Source of the DNA: Mycolicibacterium hippocampi
Lineage (GTDB): Bacteria > Actinomycetota > Actinomycetes > Mycobacteriales > Mycobacteriaceae
Assembly: GCF_010723735.1 (NCBI RefSeq)
Contig: NZ_BLLB01000002.1
Location: forward strand, 5,022,001 to 5,086,000
DNA: 64,000 nt
Direction: 5' to 3'
Numbering within the stretch: position 1 is the first letter of the stretch; every line of letters starts with the position of its first letter. Under the pieces are notes generated by a model. It searched no databases, was not told where the DNA came from, and saw nothing but the letters and a program-made list of their open reading frames with translations. The position numbers were made by a program, and so were the translations under genes. Positions 1-7,412 of this stretch are shown in pieces.

Positions 1-628
1 CGAACCCGCCCAGCGCGACGATGACCCGGACGTCGCCGCCGGTCAGCCGCCACTCGGCATCCAACCAGGGCGCACAGCTGCTGCGCTCCGCCGGTGTCGG
101 CGCGTTGCCGGGTGGCGCGCACCGGACTGCGGCGACCACCCGAACGTCATTGAGCACCAAACCATCCGCGCTGTCGGTACACGACGCTTGATTGGCCAGA
201 CCGCTGCGGTGCAGCGATCCGAACAGGAAGTCCCCCGACCGGTCGCCGGTGAACACCCGCCCGGTGCGGTTCGCGCCGTGGGCCGCCGGTGCGAGCCCGA
301 GAACCAGCACCCGCGGATGCGTCGACCCGAAACCGGGCGCGGGCCTGCCCCAATACGGCTGATCGGCGTAGGACCTGCGCTTGGCCACCGCCACCTCCTC
401 GCGCCACTGCACCAGCCGTGGGCAGGCTCGGCACACCGAGACGCCGGCGTCGACCTGCTCGACGGTGCCGGCCGCCGCCGCCATCGTCGCCACCTGAGCG
501 GGCGTCTGTGCGGCGGCGGTGCGCTTGGTCGCCGGATCACCGGGCCATCCGGAGCCCGGCCGCACCGGGGAGTCGAACCGGCCGCCGGTGCGCGGGTGGG
601 GCAGTTTCACCACACCACTGTGAGCCAC
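1..628 (-). CDS. udgB: Type 5 uracil-DNA glycosylase UdgB (3' end beyond window)
   Basis: About 209 N-terminal residues are visible and the reading frame runs off the left edge of the window. The protein excises uracil and deaminated bases from DNA in base-excision repair. Visible family signatures are the early motif HPRTGGRFDSP, a CRACPRL cysteine pair of the iron-sulfur site, the catalytic-loop stretch LGLAPAAHGANRTGR followed by FTGDRSGDFL, and a later RCAPPGN segment. The start is uncertain: GTG at 628 gives MAHSGVVKLPHPRTG, while GTG at 613 or 610 are equally possible. It is divergent from the efflux gene tap, as in M. tuberculosis (Rv1259 next to Rv1258c). Family assignment is firm; only the ends are unsure. 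Confidence 0.85.
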   Translation of the reverse strand, partial: MAHSGVVKLPHPRTGGRFDSPVRPGSGWPGDPATKRTAAAQTPAQVATMAAAAGTVEQVDAGVSVCRACPRLVQWREEVAVAKRRSYADQPYWGRPAPGFGSTHPRVLVLGLAPAAHGANRTGRVFTGDRSGDFLFGSLHRSGLANQASCTDSADGLVLNDVRVVAAVRCAPPGNAPTPAERSSCAPWLDAEWRLTGGDVRVIVALGGF

Positions 629-642
629 CGGCGCCCACGGGG

Positions 643-681
643 AAAAACCGGTCGTCGCGCCGACCTGCGCCTTGCTACATT
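643..681 (+). promoter_or_regulatory. Candidate WhiB7-type promoter of tap
   Basis: A run of five A residues (643-647) lies just upstream of the position where a -35 would fall (about 652-657). A good -10, TACATT, is at 676-681, about 18 bp further on. This puts the transcript start within roughly 7-8 nt of the tap ATG at 696. An AT-rich patch next to a poor -35 is the known architecture of WhiB7-dependent promoters, and tap is a known member of the WhiB7 regulon in M. tuberculosis. The site call is inference from layout only. Confidence 0.35.
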
Positions 682-695
682 CGCCCCGATATCCC

Positions 696-1928
696 ATGAC
701 ACAAAAGAGTGTGCTGAGCAGGCGTGGCCCGCTGTCGCTGATCCTGTTCGCCGCGCTGATGGCCGGGGCCGGCAATGGGATCTCGATCGTCGCGTTTCCG
801 TGGCTGGTGCTGCAGCGCACCGGATCCGCGCTCGATGCCTCGATCGTGGCGATGGCGGGAACCCTGCCGCTACTGGCGGCGACGTTGCTCGCCGGCGCGG
901 CGGTCGACTTCATCGGCCGACGATCGGTGTCGATGATCTCCGATGCGCTGTCGGCGCTGTCGGTGGCGGCGGTGCCGGTCTTGGCGCTGATCTTCGGTGC
1001 CGACGTCATCAACGTCGCGGTGCTGGCCGGGCTGGCGGCACTGGGCGCGCTGTTCGACCCGGCCGGCATGACAGCCCGCGAGACGATGCTGCCCGAGGCG
1101 GCCACCCGGGCGGGATGGACCCTGGACCAGGCAAACAGCGCCTACGAGGCGATCTTCAACCTCTCCTACATCGTGGGTCCGGGCATCGGCGGCCTGCTGA
1201 TCGCGACGCTCGGCGGTGTCAACACCATGTGGGTGACCGCTGCGGCGTTCGTGCTGTCGATCATGGCGATCTCGGTGCTCCGGCTGGAAGGCGCGGGCCG
1301 ACCGGACCCCTCGGTGCGCACCGGCGGGGTCTGGGCCGGGATCGTCGAGGGCTTGCGATTCGTGTGGAACAACCGGGTGCTGCGCACCCTGGCGGTCGTG
1401 GACCTGACGGCCACCGGCCTGTACATGCCGATGGAGAGTGTGCTGTTTCCCAAGTACTTCACCGACCGCAACGAGCCGGCGCAGCTCGGCTGGGTGCTGA
1501 TGGCACTGAGCGTCGGCGGGCTGATCGGCGCGGTGGGCTACGCCGTGCTGTCGAGGTTCATGCGCAAGCGGACCGTCATGCTGATCGCGGTGCTGACCCT
1601 CGGCGTGGCCATGACCGTCATCGCGTTCCTGCCGCCGTTGCCGGTGATCCTGGTGTTGTGCGTCGTCGTCGGCTTCGTCTACGGGCCGATCGCGCCGATC
1701 TACAACTACGTGATGCAGACCCGTGCCCCCCAGCACCTGCGCGGACGGGTGGTGGGAGTGATGGGCTCGCTGGCCTATGCCGCAGGACCGCTCGGTCTGA
1801 TCGTGGCGGGCCCGCTGGCCGACCAGACCGGTCTGCACACCACGTTCCTGGCGCTGTCGATACCGATGCTGCTGCTCGGTGTCGTCGCGGTGTTCCTGCC
1901 CGCACTGCGTGATCTGGACCGCGTGTGA
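696..1928 (+). CDS. tap: MFS multidrug efflux pump Tap
   Basis: Major facilitator superfamily exporter of 410 residues with about 12 hydrophobic segments, acting in the inner membrane. Close overall resemblance to Tap (Rv1258c), which exports tetracycline and aminoglycosides in mycobacteria. The N-terminus (LSLILFAALMAGAGNGISIVAFPWLVLQR) and the segment around IYNYVMQTRAPQHLRGRVVG are typical. ATG at 696 was chosen over TTG at 672 because the -10 TACATT at 676-681 makes the upstream codon untranscribed. It is divergent from udgB. Drug specificity is inferred from the family and not visible in the sequence. Confidence 0.85.
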   Translation: MTQKSVLSRRGPLSLILFAALMAGAGNGISIVAFPWLVLQRTGSALDASIVAMAGTLPLLAATLLAGAAVDFIGRRSVSMISDALSALSVAAVPVLALIFGADVINVAVLAGLAALGALFDPAGMTARETMLPEAATRAGWTLDQANSAYEAIFNLSYIVGPGIGGLLIATLGGVNTMWVTAAAFVLSIMAISVLRLEGAGRPDPSVRTGGVWAGIVEGLRFVWNNRVLRTLAVVDLTATGLYMPMESVLFPKYFTDRNEPAQLGWVLMALSVGGLIGAVGYAVLSRFMRKRTVMLIAVLTLGVAMTVIAFLPPLPVILVLCVVVGFVYGPIAPIYNYVMQTRAPQHLRGRVVGVMGSLAYAAGPLGLIVAGPLADQTGLHTTFLALSIPMLLLGVVAVFLPALRDLDRV

Positions 1929-1984
1929 CTGCACCAGCGACTGCTCTCAATATCGGCTGCGTCACCGATACCCGATGGCGGCCT

Positions 1985-2920
1985 TCAACTGACGGTCAGG
2001 TCAGGGGGCGCCGAGCAATCGGTGATAGAGACAGCGGTTACCACCCGATTTCGTCCCGCCTGTTTCGCGCGGTACAACGCCCTGTCCGCTTCATGCATCA
2101 GGGAACCTTCATGCTGGCCACGATGTGCGACCACTGACGCGACGCCCGCGCTGGCGGTCACCTGCTGCGACCCGCCGCCGAAAACAATCCCGAGGTCGTT
2201 GAATGACGTCAGGATCGCTGCAGCGATCCTCTGCGCCTCAGCCGAGTCGGTGCTCCCGAGGAGCAAAGCGAACTCGTCACCACCCAAGCGGGCCGCAAGG
2301 TCGCTGGGCCTGCGGGAAAACTCCTTCAGCACGCGACCGAGTTGGATCAAGCAGTAGTCGCCGGCGAGGTGTCCGCATTCGTCGTTGTATGGCTTGAAGC
2401 GGTCGATGTCGACTGCGATGAGACTGATCGGCGACCCGAAGCGCTTACTCCGGCCAAATTCTCCACGCAGCGTGAGGTTGAAATAGCGCCGATTGGCCAA
2501 TCCGGTGAGCGGGTCGTGCATGGCGAGGTGTTCGACACGTTCCTCGGCCAACTTGCGCCTGGTGATGTTGTGGTGCGAGATCGCGAACAGGGGCCTCGAC
2601 TCATCTTTCAGGCGGTTGACCTGCATCACAAACCAGCGTTTTTCTTCCGGACTGTGGCAGGGGTACTCAAAGTAGAAGGACTCACGCTGATCGTTCACAA
2701 CATCGCGAATTCCTTCTGCCGCTGCCCCCGCTGACGTGTCACCGTCGGCGGAAGAGGCAGCCAGTGCTTCGAGATAGTTTGTTCCTCGCCACACGTAATC
2801 GGGAGCGATTCCGTTCTTGATCCCGAATTCGGTCCATGCATCATTGACATCGATGATGACGCCCGCCCCGTCAATCACGGCGATTTGCTCGGACAGCCCG
2901 TTGAACACCAGCGTATGCAC
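1985..2920 (-). CDS. PAS-GGDEF diguanylate cyclase
   Basis: A 311-residue soluble protein expected to make cyclic di-GMP from two GTP. A PAS/PAC sensor covers roughly residues 10-125 (VIDGAGVIIDVNDAW at the start, PAC-like HHNITRRKLAEERVEHL at the end). The GGDEF domain follows from about 133 (HDPLTGLANRR). The active-site motif RLGGDEF is intact at 211-217, and an inhibitory I-site RPSD sits at 204-207 with the correct spacing. There is no EAL domain and no membrane segment. The GTG start at 2920 has no good ribosome-binding site. Base composition is clearly lower in GC than the flanking genes, and the gene separates tap from the FAD oxidase, which are neighbours in M. tuberculosis, suggesting acquisition. 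The signal sensed is unknown. Confidence 0.9.
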   Translation of the reverse strand: MHTLVFNGLSEQIAVIDGAGVIIDVNDAWTEFGIKNGIAPDYVWRGTNYLEALAASSADGDTSAGAAAEGIRDVVNDQRESFYFEYPCHSPEEKRWFVMQVNRLKDESRPLFAISHHNITRRKLAEERVEHLAMHDPLTGLANRRYFNLTLRGEFGRSKRFGSPISLIAVDIDRFKPYNDECGHLAGDYCLIQLGRVLKEFSRRPSDLAARLGGDEFALLLGSTDSAEAQRIAAAILTSFNDLGIVFGGGSQQVTASAGVASVVAHRGQHEGSLMHEADRALYRAKQAGRNRVVTAVSITDCSAPPDLTVS

Positions 2921-3269
2921 TCAACCAGACCTTCCGCGACTCGATCACACGGGACTCCCAAGTGACACGTCGGTAACCGGGATCTTGACGAATCACGGTC
3001 AGATGCACGCCTTGTGACGGGTGATCGGTGTGCAACCGCTTCGCGCGGTGGCGTTCGACTATCAGTGCGCAGGGGTGCTGCATGTCTTCGAGCCGGAGCC
3101 TCGCGTCGATCTTACCCTCGAAGACCTGCGGACTTCTGTGATTGCTAGACACCGGGAGTTCGCCCGTGAGTCACCGCGGGATCGGGCTGACGTGCCGCAT
3201 GGTCCTCGGTTCACCCCGACCCGCCCGAAGAGCCGCCCGAAACCGCATCGCGCGCCGCGGAGCACCTCG
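2921..3269. other. Intergenic stretch without a supported gene
   Basis: About 350 bp between the GTG start of the GGDEF gene and the -10 of the FAD oxidase. Composition is intermediate between the low-GC GGDEF gene and the high-GC core. Short open frames exist on both strands (for example minus 2871-3152), but none has a ribosome-binding site, a recognisable protein or appropriate codon use. The stretch presumably carries the GGDEF promoter and the remains of the insertion junction. I see no repeat or hairpin that stands out. Confidence 0.5.
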
Positions 3270-3275
3270 TAGCAT
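3270..3275 (+). promoter_or_regulatory. -10 element of FAD oxidase, leaderless layout
   Basis: TAGCAT matches TANNNT and is followed by exactly 6 nt before the GTG at 3282, so the transcript would begin at or next to the start codon. This decides the start of the downstream gene in favour of GTG 3282 over ATG 3294. Confidence 0.45.
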
Positions 3276-3281
3276 CGAGAG

Positions 3282-4649
3282 GTGGCCGCCGACATGCTCG
3301 CTGAGTTGATCTCCGCGCTGCCCGACGGCACCGTCGTCACCGACCCCGACATCCTCGAGTCCTACCGTCAGGACCGGGCCGCCGACCCGGCGGCGGGCAC
3401 CCCGATGGTGGTGGTCCGGCCCCGGCGCACCGAAGAGGTGCAGACCGTGCTCAGATGGGCTGCGTCCCACCGGATCGCGGTCGTGCCGCGCGGCATGGGC
3501 ACCGGCCTGTCCGGCGGCGCGACGGCGCTCGACGGCGGCATCGTGCTGAGCACCGAGAAGATGCGCGACATCACCGTCGACCCGGTCACCCGCACCGCCG
3601 TCGCCCAACCCGGACTGCTCAACTCCGAGGTGAAGAAGGCCGTCGCCGAATACGGGATGTGGTACCCGCCGGACCCGTCGTCGTTCGAGATCTGCAGCAT
3701 CGGCGGCAACATCGCCACCAACGCCGGCGGCCTGTGTTGCGTGAAGTACGGCGTCACCTCCGACTACGTACTCGGACTGCAGGTGGTGCTGGCCGACGGC
3801 ACCGCGGTCCGGCTCGGCGGGCCCCGCCTGAAGGATGTCGCCGGTTTGTCGCTGACCAAGTTGTTCGTCGGCAGCGAGGGCACGCTCGGGGTGGTGACCG
3901 AGGTGACGCTCAAGCTGCTGCCCGCTCAGCACCGCGGGTGCACGGTGGTGGCGACGTTCGATTCGGTGTCGGCCGCCTGTGATGCGGTGGCCGTCATCAC
4001 CGGCAGGATCCGCCCGTCGATGCTGGAGTTCATGGACGGGGTGGCGATCAACGCCGTCGAGGACAAACTGAAGATGGGGCTGGACCGCAACGCCGCCGCC
4101 ATGATGGTCGCCGCCACCGACGACCGCGGGCCGGCCGGCGCCGAGGATGCCGAGTACATGGCCGGCGTGTTCACCGAACACGGTGCCACTGAAGTGTTCT
4201 CGACCGACGACCCGGACGAGGGTGAGGCGTTTGTCGCCGCACGCCGCTTCGCGATCCCCGCTGTTGAGGCGAAGGGTTCGCTGCTGCTCGAGGACGTGGG
4301 AGTCCCGCTGCCCGCGCTGGCCGAGTTGGTCTCCGGGGTGGAGAAGCTCGCCGAGCAGCACAACCTGATGATCTCGGTGATCGCGCACGCCGGCGACGGC
4401 AACACCCACCCGCTGATCGTCTACGACCCGGCCGATGCCGCGATGACCGAACGCGCCCACACCGCGTTCGGCGAGATCATGGACCTCGCGGTGCGCCTCG
4501 GTGGCACCATCACCGGCGAACACGGCGTCGGCAGGCTCAAACGGCCGTGGTTGGCCGGTTACCTGGGCCCAGAGGTGATGGAACTCAACCGGCGCATCAA
4601 GGCCGCGCTCGACCCGGACAACATCCTCAACCCGGGTGCGGCAATCTGA
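3282..4649 (+). CDS. FAD-linked oxidase, glycolate oxidase/D-lactate dehydrogenase type
   Basis: 455-residue flavoprotein, ortholog position of Rv1257c. It has an N-terminal FAD-binding (VAO/PCMH) fold with the nucleotide stretch PRGMGTGLSGGATAL and SIGGNIATNAGG, then FVGSEGTLGVVTEVTL. The C-terminal oxidase domain carries the motifs HAGDGNTHP and GEHGVGRLKRPWL that hold the flavin and metal/substrate in 2-hydroxyacid dehydrogenases. It probably oxidises a D-2-hydroxyacid in the cytoplasm; substrate and electron acceptor cannot be read from sequence. A second member of the same family is encoded at 14458-15816, so the two probably differ in substrate. A hairpin element separates it from cyp130. 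Confidence 0.88.
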   Translation: MAADMLAELISALPDGTVVTDPDILESYRQDRAADPAAGTPMVVVRPRRTEEVQTVLRWAASHRIAVVPRGMGTGLSGGATALDGGIVLSTEKMRDITVDPVTRTAVAQPGLLNSEVKKAVAEYGMWYPPDPSSFEICSIGGNIATNAGGLCCVKYGVTSDYVLGLQVVLADGTAVRLGGPRLKDVAGLSLTKLFVGSEGTLGVVTEVTLKLLPAQHRGCTVVATFDSVSAACDAVAVITGRIRPSMLEFMDGVAINAVEDKLKMGLDRNAAAMMVAATDDRGPAGAEDAEYMAGVFTEHGATEVFSTDDPDEGEAFVAARRFAIPAVEAKGSLLLEDVGVPLPALAELVSGVEKLAEQHNLMISVIAHAGDGNTHPLIVYDPADAAMTERAHTAFGEIMDLAVRLGGTITGEHGVGRLKRPWLAGYLGPEVMELNRRIKAALDPDNILNPGAAI

Positions 4650-4655
4650 GGCCTC

Positions 4656-4742
4656 CCCTGGCGCCTCTGCGGTGCCCACTTCTGCAGGAGGGTCGTGGGG
4701 ATCGGGTCTTCGCGACCCTGGTGCAGAAATCGGCGCCCCAGG
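4656..4742. repeat. Composite intergenic hairpin element
   Basis: Three nested inverted repeats occupy the gap after the FAD oxidase. Outer arms are CCCTGGCGCC (4656-4665) and GGCGCCCCAGG (4732-4742). Middle arms are TTCTGCA (4680-4686) with TGCAGAA (4722-4728), continued by GAGGGTCG/CGACCCT. A small inner hairpin GGGTC-TTCGC-GACCC lies at 4704-4718. There is no T-run, so it is not a classical intrinsic terminator. It could be a Rho-independent-like 3' end stabiliser or a dispersed intergenic element. Confidence 0.55.
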
Positions 4743-4762
4743 TTGCGATCTGCCCATAGCTA

Positions 4763-4792
4763 TTGACACAGATAGACACACTGTCGTACCCA
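4763..4792 (+). promoter_or_regulatory. Candidate cyp130 promoter
   Basis: A consensus -35 TTGACA (4763-4768) is followed after 18 bp by TACCCA (4787-4792). The start site would fall at about 4799, the A of the cyp130 ATG, so the transcript may be leaderless. The spacer contains repeated GACACA/ACACACTGT tracts that form an imperfect dyad and could bind the co-transcribed TetR repressor; that last point is speculation. Confidence 0.4.
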
Positions 4793-4798
4793 TAAGAC

Positions 4799-6040
4799 AT
4801 GACTGCGATTCTGTCTCAGGATTCTCCTGTGCGGTTCGAGCCGGCCGACGCCTCGACCTGGCGTGACCCGTGGCCGATGTACCGGGCACTGCGCGACCAC
4901 GACCCGGTCCACCATGTTGTCCCCGAGGACAGGCCGGATCACGACTACTACGTGCTGTCCCGGCACGCCGACATCTGGGCCGCCGCCCGCGACCACCAGA
5001 CGTTCTCGTCGGCGCAGGGCCTGACCGTGAACTACGGCGAGCTGGACCTCATCGGGCTGGCGGACAATCCGCCGATGGTGATGCAGGACCCGCCCGTGCA
5101 CACCGAGTTCCGGAAACTGGTCTCGCGCGGGTTCACGCCCCGCCAGGTGGAATCGGTGGAACCCAAGGTCCGGGATTACGTGGTCGAACGCATCGAGGGG
5201 TTGCGCTCCCGCGGCGGCGGGGACATCGTCGCCGAACTGTTCAAGCCCCTGCCGTCGATGGTGGTCGCGCACTACCTCGGTGTGCCCGAGGAGGACCGCG
5301 GACAGTTCGACGGCTGGACCGACGCGATCGTCGCCGCCAGCACCGCCGAGGGCGGGATCGGAGGAGCGCTCGAGACAGTGGGCGACGCGCTCGGCGGGAT
5401 GATGGCGTACTTCACGGCGCTGATCGAGCGCAGGCGGGTGGAACCGGAGGACGACACGGTCTCGCATCTGGTGGCCGCCGGCGTCGGCGCCGACGGTGAT
5501 GTCGCCGGCGTGCTGTCGATCCTGGCGTTCACGTTCACGATGGTGACCGGCGGCAACGACACCACCACCGGGATGCTGGGCGGCTCGGTGCAGCTGCTGC
5601 ACCAGCGTCCCGACCAGAGACGCCTGCTGGCACAGCACCCCGAATTGATCCCCGACGCGGTCGACGAACTGCTGCGGCTGACCTCCCCGGTGCAGATGCT
5701 GGGGCGCACCGTGACCCGCGACGTCACTATCGGTGACGTCACCATCCCCGAGGGACGGCGGGCGATGTTCCTCTACGGGTCGGCCAACCGGGACGAACGC
5801 CAGTACGGCCCCGATGCGGCGGAACTCGACGTCACCCGCAAGCCCCGCAACATACTGACGTTCAGCCACGGCGCGCACCACTGCCTGGGGGCCGCGGCAG
5901 CCCGGATGCAGTCACGGGTGGCGCTGACGGAATTGCTGGCACGGATACCGGATTTCGAGGTCGACGAGTCCACAATCGAGTGGGCCGGCGGCAGTTACGT
6001 GCGACGACCGGTCTCGGTGCCCTTCACGGTGACGAGCTGA
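4799..6040 (+). CDS. cyp130: Cytochrome P450 CYP130
   Basis: 413-residue soluble bacterial P450, close to CYP130 (Rv1256c, 405 residues). The haem-ligand motif FSHGAHHCLGA places the cysteine at 362. The I-helix oxygen-activation motif is GGNDTT at 251-256 and the K-helix ExxR is ELLR at 290-293. Only the P450 domain is present, so it needs separate ferredoxin and reductase partners not found in this window. Its stop codon overlaps by 1 nt the ATG of a TetR regulator (TGATG), so the two are one transcript and the regulator probably controls the enzyme. Physiological substrate is unknown for the family. Confidence 0.92.
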   Translation: MTAILSQDSPVRFEPADASTWRDPWPMYRALRDHDPVHHVVPEDRPDHDYYVLSRHADIWAAARDHQTFSSAQGLTVNYGELDLIGLADNPPMVMQDPPVHTEFRKLVSRGFTPRQVESVEPKVRDYVVERIEGLRSRGGGDIVAELFKPLPSMVVAHYLGVPEEDRGQFDGWTDAIVAASTAEGGIGGALETVGDALGGMMAYFTALIERRRVEPEDDTVSHLVAAGVGADGDVAGVLSILAFTFTMVTGGNDTTTGMLGGSVQLLHQRPDQRRLLAQHPELIPDAVDELLRLTSPVQMLGRTVTRDVTIGDVTIPEGRRAMFLYGSANRDERQYGPDAAELDVTRKPRNILTFSHGAHHCLGAAAARMQSRVALTELLARIPDFEVDESTIEWAGGSYVRRPVSVPFTVTS

Positions 6041-6648
6041 TGGCAGGCGACTGGCTGGCGGCGCGCCGCACCGAGGTGGCCGCCGACCGCATCCTGGACG
6101 CAGCGGGCGAACTGTTCGCCAGGAAAGAGGCGGCCGGCGTCGGCATGCACGAGATCGCCACGGCCGCAGGATGTTCGCGTGCCACGCTGTATCGCTACTT
6201 CGAGAACCGCGAAGCTCTCTACACCGCCTATGTGCACCGTGAGAGCTACCGCCTGTACCGCGAGATGACCGACCAGATCATGTCGGTGCTGGATCCGCGG
6301 GAGCGGCTCATCGAGGGCATGCTCTCCTCGCTGCGCAATGTCCGCGAGAGCCCGGCCCTGGCGTCGTGGTTCGCGACCACCCAGCGGCCCATCGGCGGTG
6401 AGATGGCCGAGCAGTCGGAGGTGATCAAGGCGCTGACCGAAGCGTTCGTGATCTCGCTGGGTCCCGATGCGCCGGAACTGGTCGAGCATCGGGCGCGCTG
6501 GCTGGTCCGGGTGATGACGTCGCTGCTGGTGTTCCCCGGCCACGACGAAGCCGACGAACGGTCGATGCTCGAGGAATTCGTCGTGCCGATCGTGCTGCCC
6601 GCGGCGCAGGCCGATCAGATCACCTCACGGCGTCAGGCCACCCAGTAG
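6040..6648 (+). CDS. TetR-family regulator paired with cyp130
   Basis: 202-residue transcriptional regulator at the position of Rv1255c. An N-terminal helix-turn-helix is evident around residues 15-60 (ILDAAGELFARKEAAGVGMHEIATAAGCSRATLYRYFENREALY). The rest is an alpha-helical ligand-binding domain without a recognisable ligand motif. ATG 6040 overlaps the cyp130 stop by one base, implying translational coupling. The 3' end overlaps the convergent siderophore-interacting gene by 16 nt. It is likely a repressor of its own operon. Confidence 0.88.
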   Translation: MAGDWLAARRTEVAADRILDAAGELFARKEAAGVGMHEIATAAGCSRATLYRYFENREALYTAYVHRESYRLYREMTDQIMSVLDPRERLIEGMLSSLRNVRESPALASWFATTQRPIGGEMAEQSEVIKALTEAFVISLGPDAPELVEHRARWLVRVMTSLLVFPGHDEADERSMLEEFVVPIVLPAAQADQITSRRQATQ

Positions 6649-7349
6649 GCCTGAGCTTTGATCGCCTTGCGCGGAATGTTGTAGTCCTCGCACAGCAGCT
6701 TGGCGACCGCGCGGGTGGTGCGGTTGTCGCAGGCCACCCAGCCGAAGTGGTCGGCGGCGTCGAAGGCGGCCGATTCCACCGCCTGCACCAGGGATTCACC
6801 GGCGTTCTTGCGATCCACCCACGTCACATCAGTGCCCCGCGCCACGGGCAGTTGCTTGTCGTCGTCGTGCGCGGCTTCCAGGAAGACCTGCGCGGGAGCG
6901 TCGCCGATGGCGTCGAGCAGGGAGTTGATCGCCGGCAGCGACGCCGTGTCGCCGACGATGACATAGCCGGCCGGGCGCGGTTCGGGCAGCGCGAAACTGC
7001 TGCCCAGCACGGTGACCTCGATGGTGTCGCCCGGCGCTGCCTGCTGCGCCCATCGGGACGCGACGCCGTCGTGCAGCGCGAACTCGACGTCCACGGTGTC
7101 GTTCGCCGGATCCGGGTTGACCAACGTGTAGCCGCGCTGGTGCAGCTTGTCCCCGTCGGAGAACCACATCCTGATCCACATGGTCGGATGCAGTGCCCGG
7201 TCGGCCAGCAACCCACCGGCCTGGAAACTCAGCCGCAGATAGTGCGGGGTCACCTGGGTGCTCGCGGTGACGGTCAGCTCGTAGTCGCCCGCGCGCAGTA
7301 GCTTGAGTACCGCGCCCGCGAATCCGCGCGACTGCTTCGTGTCCGACAT
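6633..7349 (-). CDS. Siderophore-interacting protein (FAD ferric-siderophore reductase)
   Basis: 238-residue SIP-family flavoprotein that should release iron from imported ferric siderophores by NAD(P)H-dependent reduction in the cytoplasm. The FAD-binding barrel is in the first half, with the flavin motif RGYTLVNPD and an acidic HDGVASRWAQQAAPGD segment. The C-terminal half contains VIVGDTASLPAI, typical of SIP proteins. A DtxR/IdeR box lies 25 bp upstream of ATG 7349, and the ribosome-binding site GAGGGG is 4 nt before the start. The gene sits between orthologs of Rv1255c and Rv1254, which are adjacent in M. tuberculosis, so it is an insertion or was lost there. Confidence 0.88.
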   Translation of the reverse strand: MSDTKQSRGFAGAVLKLLRAGDYELTVTASTQVTPHYLRLSFQAGGLLADRALHPTMWIRMWFSDGDKLHQRGYTLVNPDPANDTVDVEFALHDGVASRWAQQAAPGDTIEVTVLGSSFALPEPRPAGYVIVGDTASLPAINSLLDAIGDAPAQVFLEAAHDDDKQLPVARGTDVTWVDRKNAGESLVQAVESAAFDAADHFGWVACDNRTTRAVAKLLCEDYNIPRKAIKAQAYWVA

Positions 7350-7373
7350 GGCCCCTCATCCCTGATCGATTAC

Positions 7374-7392
7374 TTAGGCGAGCTTAACCTAA
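7374..7392. promoter_or_regulatory. IdeR (iron) box
   Basis: TTAGGCGAGCTTAACCTAA matches the 19-bp IdeR/DtxR consensus at 15 of 19 positions, with both outer half-sites (TTAGG and CCTAA) perfect. It lies 25 bp upstream of the siderophore-interacting gene start and overlaps the only plausible AT-rich promoter stretch, which fits repression under iron sufficiency. Confidence 0.8.
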
Positions 7393-7412
7393 CTCAGGGC
7401 CGGTGACGGGTC

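Noticed and set aside
188..1912. Long plus-strand open frame (574 codons) over udgB and tap
   Set aside because: Arg/Gly/Pro-rich translation without family motifs, and it overlaps two clear genes in another frame; an effect of high GC.
2871..3152. Minus-strand 93-codon frame upstream of the GGDEF gene
   Set aside because: Overlaps the GGDEF start, no ribosome-binding site and no recognisable fold.
3171..4889. Minus-strand 572-codon frame antisense to the FAD oxidase
   Set aside because: Low-complexity His/Arg/Gly translation and exactly antisense to a well-supported enzyme.
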